The notes under the pieces were generated by a model that saw only the letters and a list, made by a program, of their open reading frames with translations, did not search any database and was not told where the DNA came from. Below are positions 32,475 to 41,055 of a stretch of 56,646 bases of DNA, one piece after another. This DNA is from Nocardioidaceae bacterium UBA4001 (GTDB lineage Bacteria > Actinomycetota > Actinomycetes > Propionibacteriales > Nocardioidaceae). Position 1 is the stretch's first letter; each line of letters opens with the position of its first letter. The position numbers were made by a program, and so were the translations under genes. The stretch is taken from positions 1-56,646 of the forward strand of contig DGBP01000041.1 of the NCBI GenBank assembly GCA_002384855.1, given 5' to 3'.

Positions 32475-33344
32475 TCAGTTGCCCGGCATCGGCACGAGCT
32501 GCTTCGGGCCGGGCGCCTTGATCGTGACCGGCTCGTTCCAGTCGTCCAGCGTCGTGACCACGCTGACCTGGGCCATCTCGATCTCCATGCGGCGCATGAG
32601 CGCGTCGCCGCCGAGCCACAGGTCGTAGTCGACCCGCTTCGGCATCTGCGCGTTCTTCGGCAGGCCCTGCGCCTTCGCCGCGACCCGCGGGTCGACGGTC
32701 AGCCGATAGCGCTCGAGCTCCTCGCCGTCGACGGTCTCCTCCCCCACGAAGGTCACCTTCCGGACGCCGGACTCGAAGGCGTCGAAGCTCTCCCGCGGGT
32801 CCATGCCCTGCATCTGGCTCAGCATGGGGCCGAACGGCGAGCTCGGGTCGTCGGGGATCTCGAAGAACTTGCCCTTCGGCGTCATCGGCGGCATCGACAT
32901 GTAGACCGAGCCGTCGACCAGGCGCACCTCGACCCGGTCGGTCCCGAGCGCCTGGCCCTCCATGACCAGGCTCATGTCCTGGGTCGCCCCGTGGAGGGCG
33001 AGGTTGCCCTCCGAGACCAGGTCCATGCCGCCGGCGGTGGTGACCATCGAGATGTGGGCGCTCTCCTGGCCCTCCATGGCCGCCGACATCGCCGGCACGA
33101 TCGACTCCTCGTCCCACGACCCGCCGCCGGCCTCGGCGTCGGCGGCGTCGTCGGAGGGCTCCGAGGGCTCCGCCGCGGACGGCTCGGTGGACGGCTCGGT
33201 GGACGAGGGCGTCGAGGAGGGGGTCCCGGTGGTCTCGCCGGAGGTTGTCTGGGCCCCGTCCCCACCGCAGGCGGCGAGCGTGAGGAGCAGCACGGGGACC
33301 GCGCCGGCGGCGAGCAGGGCACGGGGGCGGGTTGCAGAGCGCAC
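32475..33344 (-). CDS. LolA/LppX-like lipoprotein (DUF1396-type)
   Basis: 289 residues from the GTG at 33344, which has a gggag ribosome-binding site; the frame runs to 33419 but without signal-like sequence. The lipobox is L-T-L-A-A-C near residue 26. A Ser/Thr/Pro/Glu linker (about 30-70) follows, then a beta-rich domain with M-V-T-T-A-G-G-M, S-L-V-M-E-G-Q and V-R-L-V-D-G-S-V-Y-M-S-M. That pattern fits LprG/LppX-like lipid-binding lipoproteins, but the similarity is in fold pattern only. It is anchored on the outer side of the membrane and is convergent with DUF4191 (12-bp gap). Confidence 0.72.
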   Translation of the reverse strand: MRSATRPRALLAAGAVPVLLLTLAACGGDGAQTTSGETTGTPSSTPSSTEPSTEPSAAEPSEPSDDAADAEAGGGSWDEESIVPAMSAAMEGQESAHISMVTTAGGMDLVSEGNLALHGATQDMSLVMEGQALGTDRVEVRLVDGSVYMSMPPMTPKGKFFEIPDDPSSPFGPMLSQMQGMDPRESFDAFESGVRKVTFVGEETVDGEELERYRLTVDPRVAAKAQGLPKNAQMPKRVDYDLWLGGDALMRRMEIEMAQVSVVTTLDDWNEPVTIKAPGPKQLVPMPGN

Positions 33345-33536
33345 GGAGGGTCTCCCGAGGTCGTGGCGAGGTCGAGCGACGGGTCGAGCGACGTCGACGC
33401 TACCCCCGAGCGGGGACACCCGGAGGGGTTCGGGGCGCTTCGTGACCCACCTTTGACGGGCAGCCTCCGGTCACGCGCGGCAGTACTTTCCACGATCCGG
33501 GCCCATCCGCGGCCTCCCTGGTGCCGAATGAGGTGC

Positions 33537-34850
33537 ATGACCCAGACTCAGCGCGCCCCTGAGCCGTCGTACGACGAGCGCCCGACCGTCGCGGTGATCG
33601 GCGGCGGGATCTCCGGCCTGACCGCCGCCTACCTGCTCCAGCGCACCCACCACGTGACGCTGTTCGAGGCCGACGACCGGATCGGCGGCCACGCCCACAC
33701 CCACGACGTCGAGGTCTCCGGCGGCGGCAGCGTGCCGGTCGACTCCGGGTTCATCGTGCTCAACGACCGCACCTACCCCCTGCTGCGGCGCCTCTTCCAC
33801 GAGCTCGGTGTGCGCACCCGACCGACCGAGATGAGCATGAACATCTCCTGCTCCGGCTGCGGCCTGAGCTACACCGGGGGGCGCAAGGCGAGCGGGATCT
33901 TCACGCAGCGACGTCGGACCGTGGACCCGACCTTCTGGCGGCTGCTGCTGCAGATCCGGTCGTTCCAGAAGCAGGCGGTCGCCCTGCTCGAGGAGGACCC
34001 GACGTCGGAGCAGACCTACGGCGACTTCCTCGCCGAGCACGGCTTCGACCAGCGCTTCGTCACCCACTACGCGCTCCCGGTCGTGTCCTGCGTCTGGTCG
34101 ATGGGCCACACCGAGGCCCTCGCCTACCCCGCGGCGTACCTCTTCGCCTTCCTGCGCCACCACGGCTTCCTCACCCTCGGTGACGCGCCCACGTGGCACA
34201 CGGTCGTCGGCGGGTCCCGCACCTACGTCGAGGCGATCACCCGCCGCCTCGACGTCGTCCGCCCCGGCACCCGGGTGACCGCGGTGAGCCGGAAGCCGGA
34301 CAGCATCGAGGTCGACGCACGTCGAGCCGGCAGCGCGGAGAACGAGCACTACGGCTTCGACAAGGTCGTCATAGCCACCCACGCCGACGCGGCTCTGGCC
34401 CTGCTCACCGACGCCGGCGAGGAGGAGCAGGAGGTCCTGGGCGCCTTCGAGTACTCCACCAACGTCGCGTGGCTGCACCGCGACGAGTCGGCGCTCCCCG
34501 TGCACCGCCCTGCCCGGGCGAGCTGGAACTACCGGCTCGAGGACTGTGAGACGCTCACCGACCGCACCCGTGTCTCCTACTGGATGAACCGCCTGCAGGG
34601 CCACGACGAGGGCGACCCGCTGATCGTCACCCTGAACCCCGATGCAGGGCCCGCGCCGGAGCACGTGGTCGCGACGATGACCTACGAGCACCCCACCTAC
34701 ACCGGTGACTCGGTAGCCGCGCAGGGCAGGCTCGCGGCGTTGAACGGCGACCGTCTGGCCTTCGCCGGCGCGTACCACGGCTGGGGCTTCCACGAGGACG
34801 GCTGCCGCTCGGGCGTCGCCGCCGCCGAGGCACTGGGAGCCACCTGGTGA
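33537..34850 (+). CDS. FAD-dependent amine-oxidase-like oxidoreductase (COG2907 type)
   Basis: 437 residues from the ATG at 33537. The FAD motif is V-I-G-G-G-I-S-G-L-T-A-A (about 20-31), with the acidic ribose ligand in L-F-E-A-D. Family marks are G-G-H-A-H-T-H, V-D-S-G-F-I-V-L-N, the C-S-G-C-G-L segment and C-terminal A-G-A-Y-H-G-W-G-F-H-E-D-G. It resembles the Rv0449c class. With the next two genes it forms an operon with 4-bp overlaps, probably for modifying membrane fatty acids such as cyclopropane, branched or furan products. The exact reaction is unknown. Confidence 0.87.
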   Translation: MTQTQRAPEPSYDERPTVAVIGGGISGLTAAYLLQRTHHVTLFEADDRIGGHAHTHDVEVSGGGSVPVDSGFIVLNDRTYPLLRRLFHELGVRTRPTEMSMNISCSGCGLSYTGGRKASGIFTQRRRTVDPTFWRLLLQIRSFQKQAVALLEEDPTSEQTYGDFLAEHGFDQRFVTHYALPVVSCVWSMGHTEALAYPAAYLFAFLRHHGFLTLGDAPTWHTVVGGSRTYVEAITRRLDVVRPGTRVTAVSRKPDSIEVDARRAGSAENEHYGFDKVVIATHADAALALLTDAGEEEQEVLGAFEYSTNVAWLHRDESALPVHRPARASWNYRLEDCETLTDRTRVSYWMNRLQGHDEGDPLIVTLNPDAGPAPEHVVATMTYEHPTYTGDSVAAQGRLAALNGDRLAFAGAYHGWGFHEDGCRSGVAAAEALGATW

Positions 34851-35602
34851 GCGTCACCGTCCAGGCTCCCGCCACTGTGCGGGCGCAGGTGCACCACCGG
34901 CGGATGCGGCCGTTCGACTACCAGTTCTCGCACGGTACGACGATGTGGCTGGTCGACGCGGCCGAGCCCAACGCCGCCTTCCCCCGATGGCTCAGGCCGT
35001 TCGCGTCGATCCGCGCCGAGGACCACTTCGCCGCGGACGACGCCCGGCCGCTGGTCGACAAGGTCCGGCACTTCCTCGACGTCGAGCAGATCCCCTGGTC
35101 GGCGCACCGGGTGCTCGTGCTCGCGAACGCCCGCAGCCTCGGCTACGTGTTCGACCCGCTGACGACGTACTTCTGCCTCGACGAGACCGGACGGCTCGAG
35201 GGCGTTCTCGCCGAGGTCCACAACACCTACGGCGACCGGCACTGCTACCCCCTCGCGGTGGACGAGTCGATGCCGACGCGGTCCTCGGTCGACAAGGCCT
35301 TCTACGTCTCGCCCTTCTTCGCCGTCGAGGGGCGCTACGACATCCGCACGCGGCTCGACGTCGGCGAGGTGGCCGTGGTCATCACCCTCACCGCACCAGA
35401 CGGTCGCCGCGTGTTCACCGCCTCGGTGCACGGAGCCCTCGCGCCGGCCACGCGCGGGCGTACGCTCAAGAAGGTGGCGGCCAACCCCCTGCCCTCCCAG
35501 CGTGTCTCGGCCCTGATCAGGTGGCACGGAGTCCGGCTCTGGCTGCGCCGGCTGCCCGTCGTGCCACGCCCCGCGCACCAGGCCCCGAAAGGCATGTCAT
35601 GA
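34847..35602 (+). CDS. DUF1365 family protein
   Basis: 251 residues from a GTG overlapping the oxidoreductase stop. Hallmarks are H-H-R-R-M-R-P-F-D-Y-x-F, then L-G-Y-V-F-D-P-L-T-T-Y-F-C, V-H-N-T-Y-G-D-R-H and K-A-F-Y-V-S-P-F-F-A-V-E-G-R-Y. The family is always found between a COG2907 oxidoreductase and a CFA-synthase-like methyltransferase, as in Rv0447c-Rv0449c, but its chemistry is not known. Its stop overlaps the next start (ATGTCATGA), so the three genes are coupled. Confidence 0.87.
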   Translation: MSVTVQAPATVRAQVHHRRMRPFDYQFSHGTTMWLVDAAEPNAAFPRWLRPFASIRAEDHFAADDARPLVDKVRHFLDVEQIPWSAHRVLVLANARSLGYVFDPLTTYFCLDETGRLEGVLAEVHNTYGDRHCYPLAVDESMPTRSSVDKAFYVSPFFAVEGRYDIRTRLDVGEVAVVITLTAPDGRRVFTASVHGALAPATRGRTLKKVAANPLPSQRVSALIRWHGVRLWLRRLPVVPRPAHQAPKGMS

Positions 35603-36885
35603 CGACCATCGACGAGGGCAGGCACTCCCCCGAGGCCGTCGCGACACCCGAGGACAACGCGTCGTGGGACCTTCCACCTGCCCCGCCGCACGGGGTCCGC
35701 GCACGTGCGGCACGCCAGGTGCTGGCGCGGGTGCTTCGCAAGGTGCCCGTCACCGCCCGCGTGGCCGGCGTCTGGGAGTACGGCGCCGGCGGGCCGCCCA
35801 CCATCGAGGTGACCGACCCGGAGGCATTCTTCGCCCGGCTCGGCGCGAGCCCGATGATCGGCCTGGGCGAGTCGTACATGGCGGGCGAGTGGCGCGCCGC
35901 CGAAGGCACCGACCTCGCCGACGCGCTGACCCCGTTCGCCGAGCGGCTCACCGACCTCATTCCCCCTGCGTTCTACCGTCTGCGCCACGCGGTGCTCCCC
36001 CGGGGCCTGAACCCCGAGAACACCCGCCACGGCGCCCGTCGCAACATCGAGCGCCACTACGACCTGTCCAACGACATGTTCGCGGAGTTCCTCGACCCGA
36101 CGCTGTCGTACTCGTCGGCCCTGTTCGACACGCTCGACCCGGCGCCGTCGTTCGCCGACCTGGAGGCCGCCCAGCTGCGCAAGGTCGACGCGATCCTGGA
36201 CGACGCGGGGGTTCGTGCCGGCAGCCGGGTGCTCGAGATCGGCACCGGCTGGGGCACGCTGGCGATCCGTGCGGCGCAGCGCGGGGCCGAGGTCACCACG
36301 ATCACGATCTCGACCGAGCAGGCAGAGCTCGCGCAGCAGCGGGTCGACGCGGCCGGGGTGTCCGACCGGGTCGAGATCGCGCTGCGCGACTACCGCGACC
36401 AGACCGGTGAGTTCGACGCGGTGGTCAGCGTCGAGATGATCGAGGCGGTCGGCGAGAGGTACTGGCCGACGTACTTCTCCACGATCGACGACCTGCTCGC
36501 CCCCGGCGGACGGGCCACGATCCAGGCGATCCTGCTCGGGCACGACCGCTACCTCGCCACCCGGGACACCTACACCTGGATCCAGAAGTACATCTTCCCC
36601 GGCGGTCTGCTTCCCTCGGTCCGCGCGATCGAGGAGGTCGTGGCCGGGCACACCCGGCTGGCGGTGACCGGGACCGACCGCACCGGACAGCACTACGCGC
36701 ACACCCTGCGGCTGTGGCGCGGGCAGTTCCTCGCCGGCTGGTCCCGGATCGCCGAGGCAGGCTTCGACGAGGTGTTCCGCCGGATGTGGGAGTTCTACCT
36801 CGCCTACTGCGAGGCGGGGTTCCGGTCGGGCTACCTCGACGTCGCGCGGATCACCCTGCAGCGGCCTTCTGGAAGTGGTCGCTGA
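35599..36885 (+). CDS. cyclopropane-fatty-acyl-phospholipid synthase family methyltransferase
   Basis: 428 residues. The SAM site is V-L-E-I-G-T-G-W-G-T-L-A (about 212-223). The acyl/headgroup region is H-Y-D-L-S-N-D-M-F-A-E-F-L-D followed by L-S-Y-S-S-A-L-F, and Y-I-F-P-G-G-L-L-P-S and R-M-W-E-F-Y-L-A-Y-C-E-A-G-F are the C-terminal signature. It transfers a methylene or methyl group from SAM to unsaturated phospholipid acyl chains. The M. tuberculosis relative in this arrangement is UfaA1. The last 35 bp overlap the end of the convergent phosphoribosyltransferase fusion gene. Product (cyclopropane, 10-methyl or other) not predictable. Confidence 0.88.
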   Translation: MTTIDEGRHSPEAVATPEDNASWDLPPAPPHGVRARAARQVLARVLRKVPVTARVAGVWEYGAGGPPTIEVTDPEAFFARLGASPMIGLGESYMAGEWRAAEGTDLADALTPFAERLTDLIPPAFYRLRHAVLPRGLNPENTRHGARRNIERHYDLSNDMFAEFLDPTLSYSSALFDTLDPAPSFADLEAAQLRKVDAILDDAGVRAGSRVLEIGTGWGTLAIRAAQRGAEVTTITISTEQAELAQQRVDAAGVSDRVEIALRDYRDQTGEFDAVVSVEMIEAVGERYWPTYFSTIDDLLAPGGRATIQAILLGHDRYLATRDTYTWIQKYIFPGGLLPSVRAIEEVVAGHTRLAVTGTDRTGQHYAHTLRLWRGQFLAGWSRIAEAGFDEVFRRMWEFYLAYCEAGFRSGYLDVARITLQRPSGSGR

Positions 36886-38164
36886 ACCAGTCGCGGGCCA
36901 GGCCGGCCGCCTGGGCGAGCGTGCCGGGCTCCTCGAACAGGTGCGTCGCGCCCGGCACCACGGCGAGGTGGTTCTCGCAGCGCAGGTGCCGCTGCGCCTC
37001 GCGGTTGAGGTCCAGCACGAGGGTGTCCCGAGAGCCGACGATCAGCAGCGTCGCCGCGCGCACGTGGTGCAGCTGCGGGATCGCCAGGTCGGGCCGGCCC
37101 CCGCGGGATACCACGGCGGCGACGTCCTGGTCGGGGTCCGCGGCGGCCCACAACGCGGCCGCCGCTCCGGTGCTCGCGCCGAAGTAGCCGATCGGTAGGC
37201 CCGCCACGGCGGGGTGCCGTCGCACCCACACGGTCGCGCCGGCCAGGCGTACGGCGAGCAGGTCGATGTCGAAGACCATCCGCCGGTCGTGCTCCTCGGC
37301 CGTGGTGAGCAGGTCGAACAGCAGGGTCCCGACCCGGGCCCGCTGCAGCACCCCGGCGACGTACCTGTTGCGCGGGCTGTGCCGGCTGCTGCCGCTGCCG
37401 TGGGCGAAGAGGACCACACCGTGGGCTCCGGCCGGCACGGTGAGGCGTCCGGCGAGCGTCACCCCGGCGACGTCGATCTCGACGTCCTCGTCGAGACCCT
37501 CGGCGGCGGGTGCGGAGTCTCTCGAGGCGACCTCGTCCGCCCAACGGTGGAGCAGCGCGGTGACCTCGTCGTCGTGGGTCTGGGAGAAGTCGGAGTAGAA
37601 CTGCCCGACGGCGTAGAACACCGGGGGCTGTTCGGGGCAGACCACCTCGTCGGCGTCGTCGCGGAACCGGCGCGCGACCCCCTCGGGTCCGACGGGAACG
37701 GCGAGCACCACGCGCTCGGCGCCGAGCGCTCTCGCGACCTTGCACGCCGCACGCGCCGTCGCGCCCGTGGCGACGCCGTCGTCGACGATCAGGGCGGTCC
37801 TGCCCTCGAGGGAGATCCGGGGGCGACCTGCCCGGAAGCGTGCGGCCCGCTCGCCCACCGTACGGCGCTCACGGCGTTCGACCGAGGCCATCTCCTCCTC
37901 GCTGACGTGGGCCATCCGGACGACCTCGGGGTTGAGCACGGTGACGCCCTCCTCCCCCACGGCCCCCATGGCGAGCTCGGGCTGGAAGGGCACGCCGAGC
38001 TTGCGCACCACGATCACGTCGAGCGGCGCGTCGAGCGCCCGGGCGACCTCGTAGGCGACAGGGACACCTCCTCGCGGGAGCCCGAGCACCACGACGTCCG
38101 GGCCTCGGAGGTCCTGGAGGCTACGGGCGAGCTGACGGCCCGCGTCCTGGCGGTTCGCGAACAT
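36851..38164 (-). CDS. phosphoribosyltransferase-alpha/beta hydrolase fusion
   Basis: 437 residues in two domains. Residues 1-215 are a type I phosphoribosyltransferase: V-L-G-L-P-R-G-G-V-P-V, V-V-R-K-L-G-V-P, and the PRPP loop T-A-L-I-V-D-D-G-V-A-T-G-A-T. Residues about 225-437 are a dienelactone-hydrolase-like alpha/beta hydrolase. They have V-L-F-A-H-G-S-G-S-S (oxyanion region), nucleophile elbow G-A-S-T-G, acid near V-G-S-R-D-T-L-V and histidine in G-A-T-H-L-F-E-E. All catalytic residues of the hydrolase are visible. The separate domains are often neighbours in actinobacterial dormancy-type loci. The substrate is unknown. Confidence 0.88.
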   Translation of the reverse strand: MFANRQDAGRQLARSLQDLRGPDVVVLGLPRGGVPVAYEVARALDAPLDVIVVRKLGVPFQPELAMGAVGEEGVTVLNPEVVRMAHVSEEEMASVERRERRTVGERAARFRAGRPRISLEGRTALIVDDGVATGATARAACKVARALGAERVVLAVPVGPEGVARRFRDDADEVVCPEQPPVFYAVGQFYSDFSQTHDDEVTALLHRWADEVASRDSAPAAEGLDEDVEIDVAGVTLAGRLTVPAGAHGVVLFAHGSGSSRHSPRNRYVAGVLQRARVGTLLFDLLTTAEEHDRRMVFDIDLLAVRLAGATVWVRRHPAVAGLPIGYFGASTGAAAALWAAADPDQDVAAVVSRGGRPDLAIPQLHHVRAATLLIVGSRDTLVLDLNREAQRHLRCENHLAVVPGATHLFEEPGTLAQAAGLARDWFSDHFQKAAAG

Positions 38165-38277
38165 GGGGCACCTCCGGGGGATCTACCTCTCCTCCCACGC
38201 TAGGAGGCCCCACGACCCCACCGACAGGGACGTTGGTCCCCGCCACCCGGGCGCTCGTGCAACGGCGCAGCAGCGGG

Positions 38278-38739
38278 TCAGCGCCGCAGGGTGACGGTCT
38301 TGACCGCGAGGTCGTGCAGGCCGCGACGATCGCGGTCGAAGACCAGCGGCGGGATCACCAGGAGGATCAGGAAGGTGCGCAGCAGCGCCTGCAGGAGGTT
38401 GACCGGGCCGCCGTCGACCCGCGCGACCACGACGCGGAGGGCGAGCTGGCCGAAGGAACCCCCGAGCAGGGTCGTGAGGAAGGATGCCTCGAGGAGGAAC
38501 ACCAGCAACGGCGCCGCACCCACCCAGCCCTGTTCGCCCGCGGTCGCCCCGAACCACTGGTAGCCGAAGACGAGGACGGCGACGAGGGTGCTCGCGACCC
38601 AGTCGACCATCAGCGCGGCGAGACGACGTCCCCAGCCTGCGACCGAGCCGGGACCCTCCGGAGGGAGACCGAGCCGCTCTCCGGGATAGGCGGGGTACGC
38701 ACCGGCTGCGGATGGTCGGCTGTCGCTCACGCGACCCAC
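38278..38739 (-). CDS. RDD family membrane protein
   Basis: 153 residues; a GTG at 38730 is an alternative start. A proline-rich soluble N-terminus precedes the RDD hallmark: G-R-R-L-A-A-L-M-V-D-W-V, a conserved Arg then Asp in helix 1. Three hydrophobic segments follow, ending L-R-T-F-L-I-L-L-V-I-P-P-L-V-F and D-R-R-G-L-H-D-L. The function of RDD proteins is mostly unknown; some are ion antiporters. It is divergent from glnA, a common actinobacterial arrangement, and shares its 209-bp intergenic region. Confidence 0.85.
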   Translation of the reverse strand: MGRVSDSRPSAAGAYPAYPGERLGLPPEGPGSVAGWGRRLAALMVDWVASTLVAVLVFGYQWFGATAGEQGWVGAAPLLVFLLEASFLTTLLGGSFGQLALRVVVARVDGGPVNLLQALLRTFLILLVIPPLVFDRDRRGLHDLAVKTVTLRR

Positions 38740-38813
38740 GCTACCGGCCGGGCGGAGAGGGCCGGGTCGCGCCCGGGAACGCCGTCCGCATGCTGTGACA
38801 GATCCCCCACCTT

Positions 38814-38851
38814 GTTACGCGCGCGAAACAAACCCGATACGGTCGATTAAC
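38814..38851 (+). promoter_or_regulatory. GlnR binding site upstream of glnA
   Basis: Four pentamers with exact 6-bp spacing: gttac (38814), gaaac (38825), gatac (38836), ttaac (38847). They match the actinobacterial GlnR a-b / a-b box pattern (gTnAC-n6-GaAAC repeated). A catagt element at 38860-38865 could be the -10. GlnR is the OmpR-type nitrogen regulator that acts on glnA in Streptomyces, Mycobacterium and relatives. The site also lies upstream of the divergent RDD gene. Confidence 0.85.
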
Positions 38852-38948
38852 CGCCCGTGCATAGTTTCAGGGGCGGTGGTGCAGCGTCGCATCGCAGGGA
38901 TCAGCCATTGGATGGGGCCGCCTTCGATCGTGCGGCCGAGGAGGACGA

Positions 38949-40367
38949 ATGTTCGCAAACGCCGACGAGCTCTTGAAGTTCATCAAGGACGAAGGCGTCG
39001 AGATGGTCGACGTACGCTTCTGCGACCTGCCCGGAATCATGCAGCACTTCACCGTGCCCGTGTCGTCGTTCGACAAGTCGGTGTTCGAGGACGGGTTGAG
39101 CTTCGACGGCTCGTCCATCCGCGGCTTCCAGGCGATCCACGAGTCGGACATGTCGCTCTTCCCCGACCCCACGACCTCCTACCTCGACCCGTTCCGCGAG
39201 CACAAGACGCTGGTCGTCAACTTCTTCATCCACGACCCGCTGACCGGTGAGGCCTACAGCCGCGACCCGCGCAACATCGCCCGCAAGGCGCAGGCGTACC
39301 TCAAGAGCACCGGCATCGGCGACACCGCGTTCTTCGCCCCCGAGGCGGAGTTCTACGTCTTCGACTCGGTCCGCTTCGAGACCAGGGCCAACGCCGGGTA
39401 CTACCACATCGACTCCGAGGCCGGCGCCTGGAACACCGGCTCCGAGGACAACAACCGCGGCTACAAGGTCAAGTACAAGGGCGGCTACTTCCCCGTCCCG
39501 CCGATGGACCACTTCTCCGAGCTCCGCGACGAGATCACCGTCGAGCTCGAGAAGGCCGGCCTGCTGGTCGAGCGAGCCCACCACGAGGTCGGCACCGCCG
39601 GCCAGGCCGAGATCAACTGGCGCTTCGACGAGCTGCTCGCCTCGGCCGACGCGGTGATGAAGTTCAAGTACATCGTCAAGAACGTCGCCTGGCGCAACGG
39701 CAAGACCGCGACCTTCATGCCCAAGCCGATCTTCGGCGACAACGGCTCCGGCATGCACGTGCACTCCTCGATCTGGAACAACGGCGAGCCGCTGTTCTAC
39801 GACGAGTCCGGGTACGCCGGCCTCTCGGACATGGCTCGGTACTACATCGGCGGACTGCTCAAGCACGCCCCCTCGCTGCTGGCGTTCACGAACCCGACGA
39901 TGAACTCCTACCACCGCCTCGTCCCGGGCTTCGAGGCCCCGGTGAACCTGGTGTACAGCCAGCGAAACCGCTCGGCCTGCATCAGGATCCCGATCACCGG
40001 AGCGAACCCGAAGGCCAAGCGCGTCGAGTTCCGCTGCCCCGACCCGTCGTCGAACCCCTACCTCGCGTTCGCGGCGATGCTGCTCGCCGGCATCGACGGC
40101 ATCAAGAACAAGATCGAGCCGCCGCAGCCCATCGACAAGGACCTCTACGAGCTGCCGCCGGACGAGCACGCCGACATCGACACGGTGCCGACCAGCCTGG
40201 AGTCCGTGCTCGACGCCCTCGAGGCCGACCACGACTACCTGCTCGAGGGTGGCGTGTTCACCCCCGACCTGATCGAGACCTGGATCGAGTTCAAGCGCAC
40301 GCAGGAGATCGCCCCGATCGCGCTGCGTCCGCACCCGCACGAGTTCGAGCTCTACTTCGACATCTGA
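38949..40367 (+). CDS. glnA: glutamine synthetase type I (GlnA, GlnE-regulated)
   Basis: 472 residues. It makes glutamine from glutamate and ammonia using ATP, as a dodecamer. Hallmarks are F-D-G-S-S-I-R-G-F, the metal/ATP region F-A-P-E-A-E-F-Y, N-G-S-G-M-H-V-H, and N-R-S-A-C-I-R-I-P. The adenylylation tyrosine is Tyr400 in K-D-L-Y-E-L-P-P, so it can be regulated by the glnE product encoded 5 kb away. A gaggacga ribosome-binding site precedes the ATG. A GlnR box lies about 100 bp upstream. Confidence 0.96.
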   Translation: MFANADELLKFIKDEGVEMVDVRFCDLPGIMQHFTVPVSSFDKSVFEDGLSFDGSSIRGFQAIHESDMSLFPDPTTSYLDPFREHKTLVVNFFIHDPLTGEAYSRDPRNIARKAQAYLKSTGIGDTAFFAPEAEFYVFDSVRFETRANAGYYHIDSEAGAWNTGSEDNNRGYKVKYKGGYFPVPPMDHFSELRDEITVELEKAGLLVERAHHEVGTAGQAEINWRFDELLASADAVMKFKYIVKNVAWRNGKTATFMPKPIFGDNGSGMHVHSSIWNNGEPLFYDESGYAGLSDMARYYIGGLLKHAPSLLAFTNPTMNSYHRLVPGFEAPVNLVYSQRNRSACIRIPITGANPKAKRVEFRCPDPSSNPYLAFAAMLLAGIDGIKNKIEPPQPIDKDLYELPPDEHADIDTVPTSLESVLDALEADHDYLLEGGVFTPDLIETWIEFKRTQEIAPIALRPHPHEFELYFDI

Positions 40368-40380
40368 TCGGTCGGCTCAC

Positions 40381-40416
40381 GACAGCTCCCGCCGGGATCT
40401 CCCGACGGGGGCTGTC
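40381..40416. terminator. bidirectional hairpin terminator between glnA and the response regulator gene
   Basis: gacagctcccg (40381-40391) pairs with cgggggctgtc (40406-40416) with one wobble. Inside it, cggga and tcccg form a second stem around a tc loop, with one c/a mismatch between the two stems. It is 13 bp after the glnA stop and 9 bp before the end of the convergent regulator gene. The bases that follow, ccggtcgtttc, contain a short T-run. Confidence 0.8.
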
Positions 40417-40425
40417 CCGGTCGTT

Positions 40426-41055
40426 TCAGGCCCGGCCGATGATCCCTCGTTCGCGTGCCGCGGCGACGGCAGCGGTGCGCGAGTTCACGCCCAGCTTGGG
40501 GTAGATGTGGGCGAGGTGGGACTTGACGGTGGTCTCGCTCAGGTGGAGCTGACGGGCGATCTGGGTGTTGCTTCGCCCGGACGCCACCAGCTCCAGCACC
40601 TCCAGCTCCCGAGCGCTGAGGGCGGAGCGAGGCTGTTGCATGCGGGTGAGCAGCCGGGTCGCCACGGAGGGGGCGAGGGCGGTCTGTCCTGCGGCTGCGG
40701 CGTGGACGGCCCCCGTGATCTCCTCGGGGGCGGCGTCCTTCAGCAGGTACCCGGCTGCGCCAGCCTCGATGGCCTCGATGATGTCGGCGTCGGTGTCGAA
40801 GTTGGTGAGGATCAGCACCGCGGGCGGGTTCGGCAGCGCCCGGATCTCCCGCGTGGCCCTCGCGCCCTCGAAGGCGCGGTCGAACTGGAGGTCCATCAGG
40901 ACCACGTCGGGACGCTCGTGCACGACGTGGTGGAGCGCTTCCGACGGGCTCCCGACCGCACCCACGACTTCCGTGGTGGGGTCGGTCTCGAACAGCGCGG
41001 AGAGCGCGGCCCGCATCAGCGGGTGGTCATCGACCACCAGGACGCGCACGCTCAT
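40426..41055 (-). CDS. NarL/FixJ-type response regulator
   Basis: 209 residues. The receiver domain (1-120) has the acidic pocket V-V-D-D-H, phosphoacceptor Asp55 in V-V-L-M-D-L, and the lysine in Y-L-L-K-D-A. The LuxR-type HTH is S-A-R-E-L-E-V-L-E-L-V-A-S-G, then T-Q-I-A-R-Q-L and T-T-V-K-S-H-L-A-H-I-Y. Its start overlaps the kinase stop by 4 bp, so the two form a cognate pair. The likely target is the divergent ABC exporter operon 1.4 kb to the right, because such pairs often control neighbouring exporters; this is inference. Confidence 0.92.
   Translation of the reverse strand: MSVRVLVVDDHPLMRAALSALFETDPTTEVVGAVGSPSEALHHVVHERPDVVLMDLQFDRAFEGARATREIRALPNPPAVLILTNFDTDADIIEAIEAGAAGYLLKDAAPEEITGAVHAAAAGQTALAPSVATRLLTRMQQPRSALSARELEVLELVASGRSNTQIARQLHLSETTVKSHLAHIYPKLGVNSRTAAVAAARERGIIGRA

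Noticed and set aside
38165..38277. Small gene between the RDD and phosphoribosyltransferase-hydrolase genes
   Set aside because: No open frame with a plausible start; treated as the promoter region of the fusion gene.
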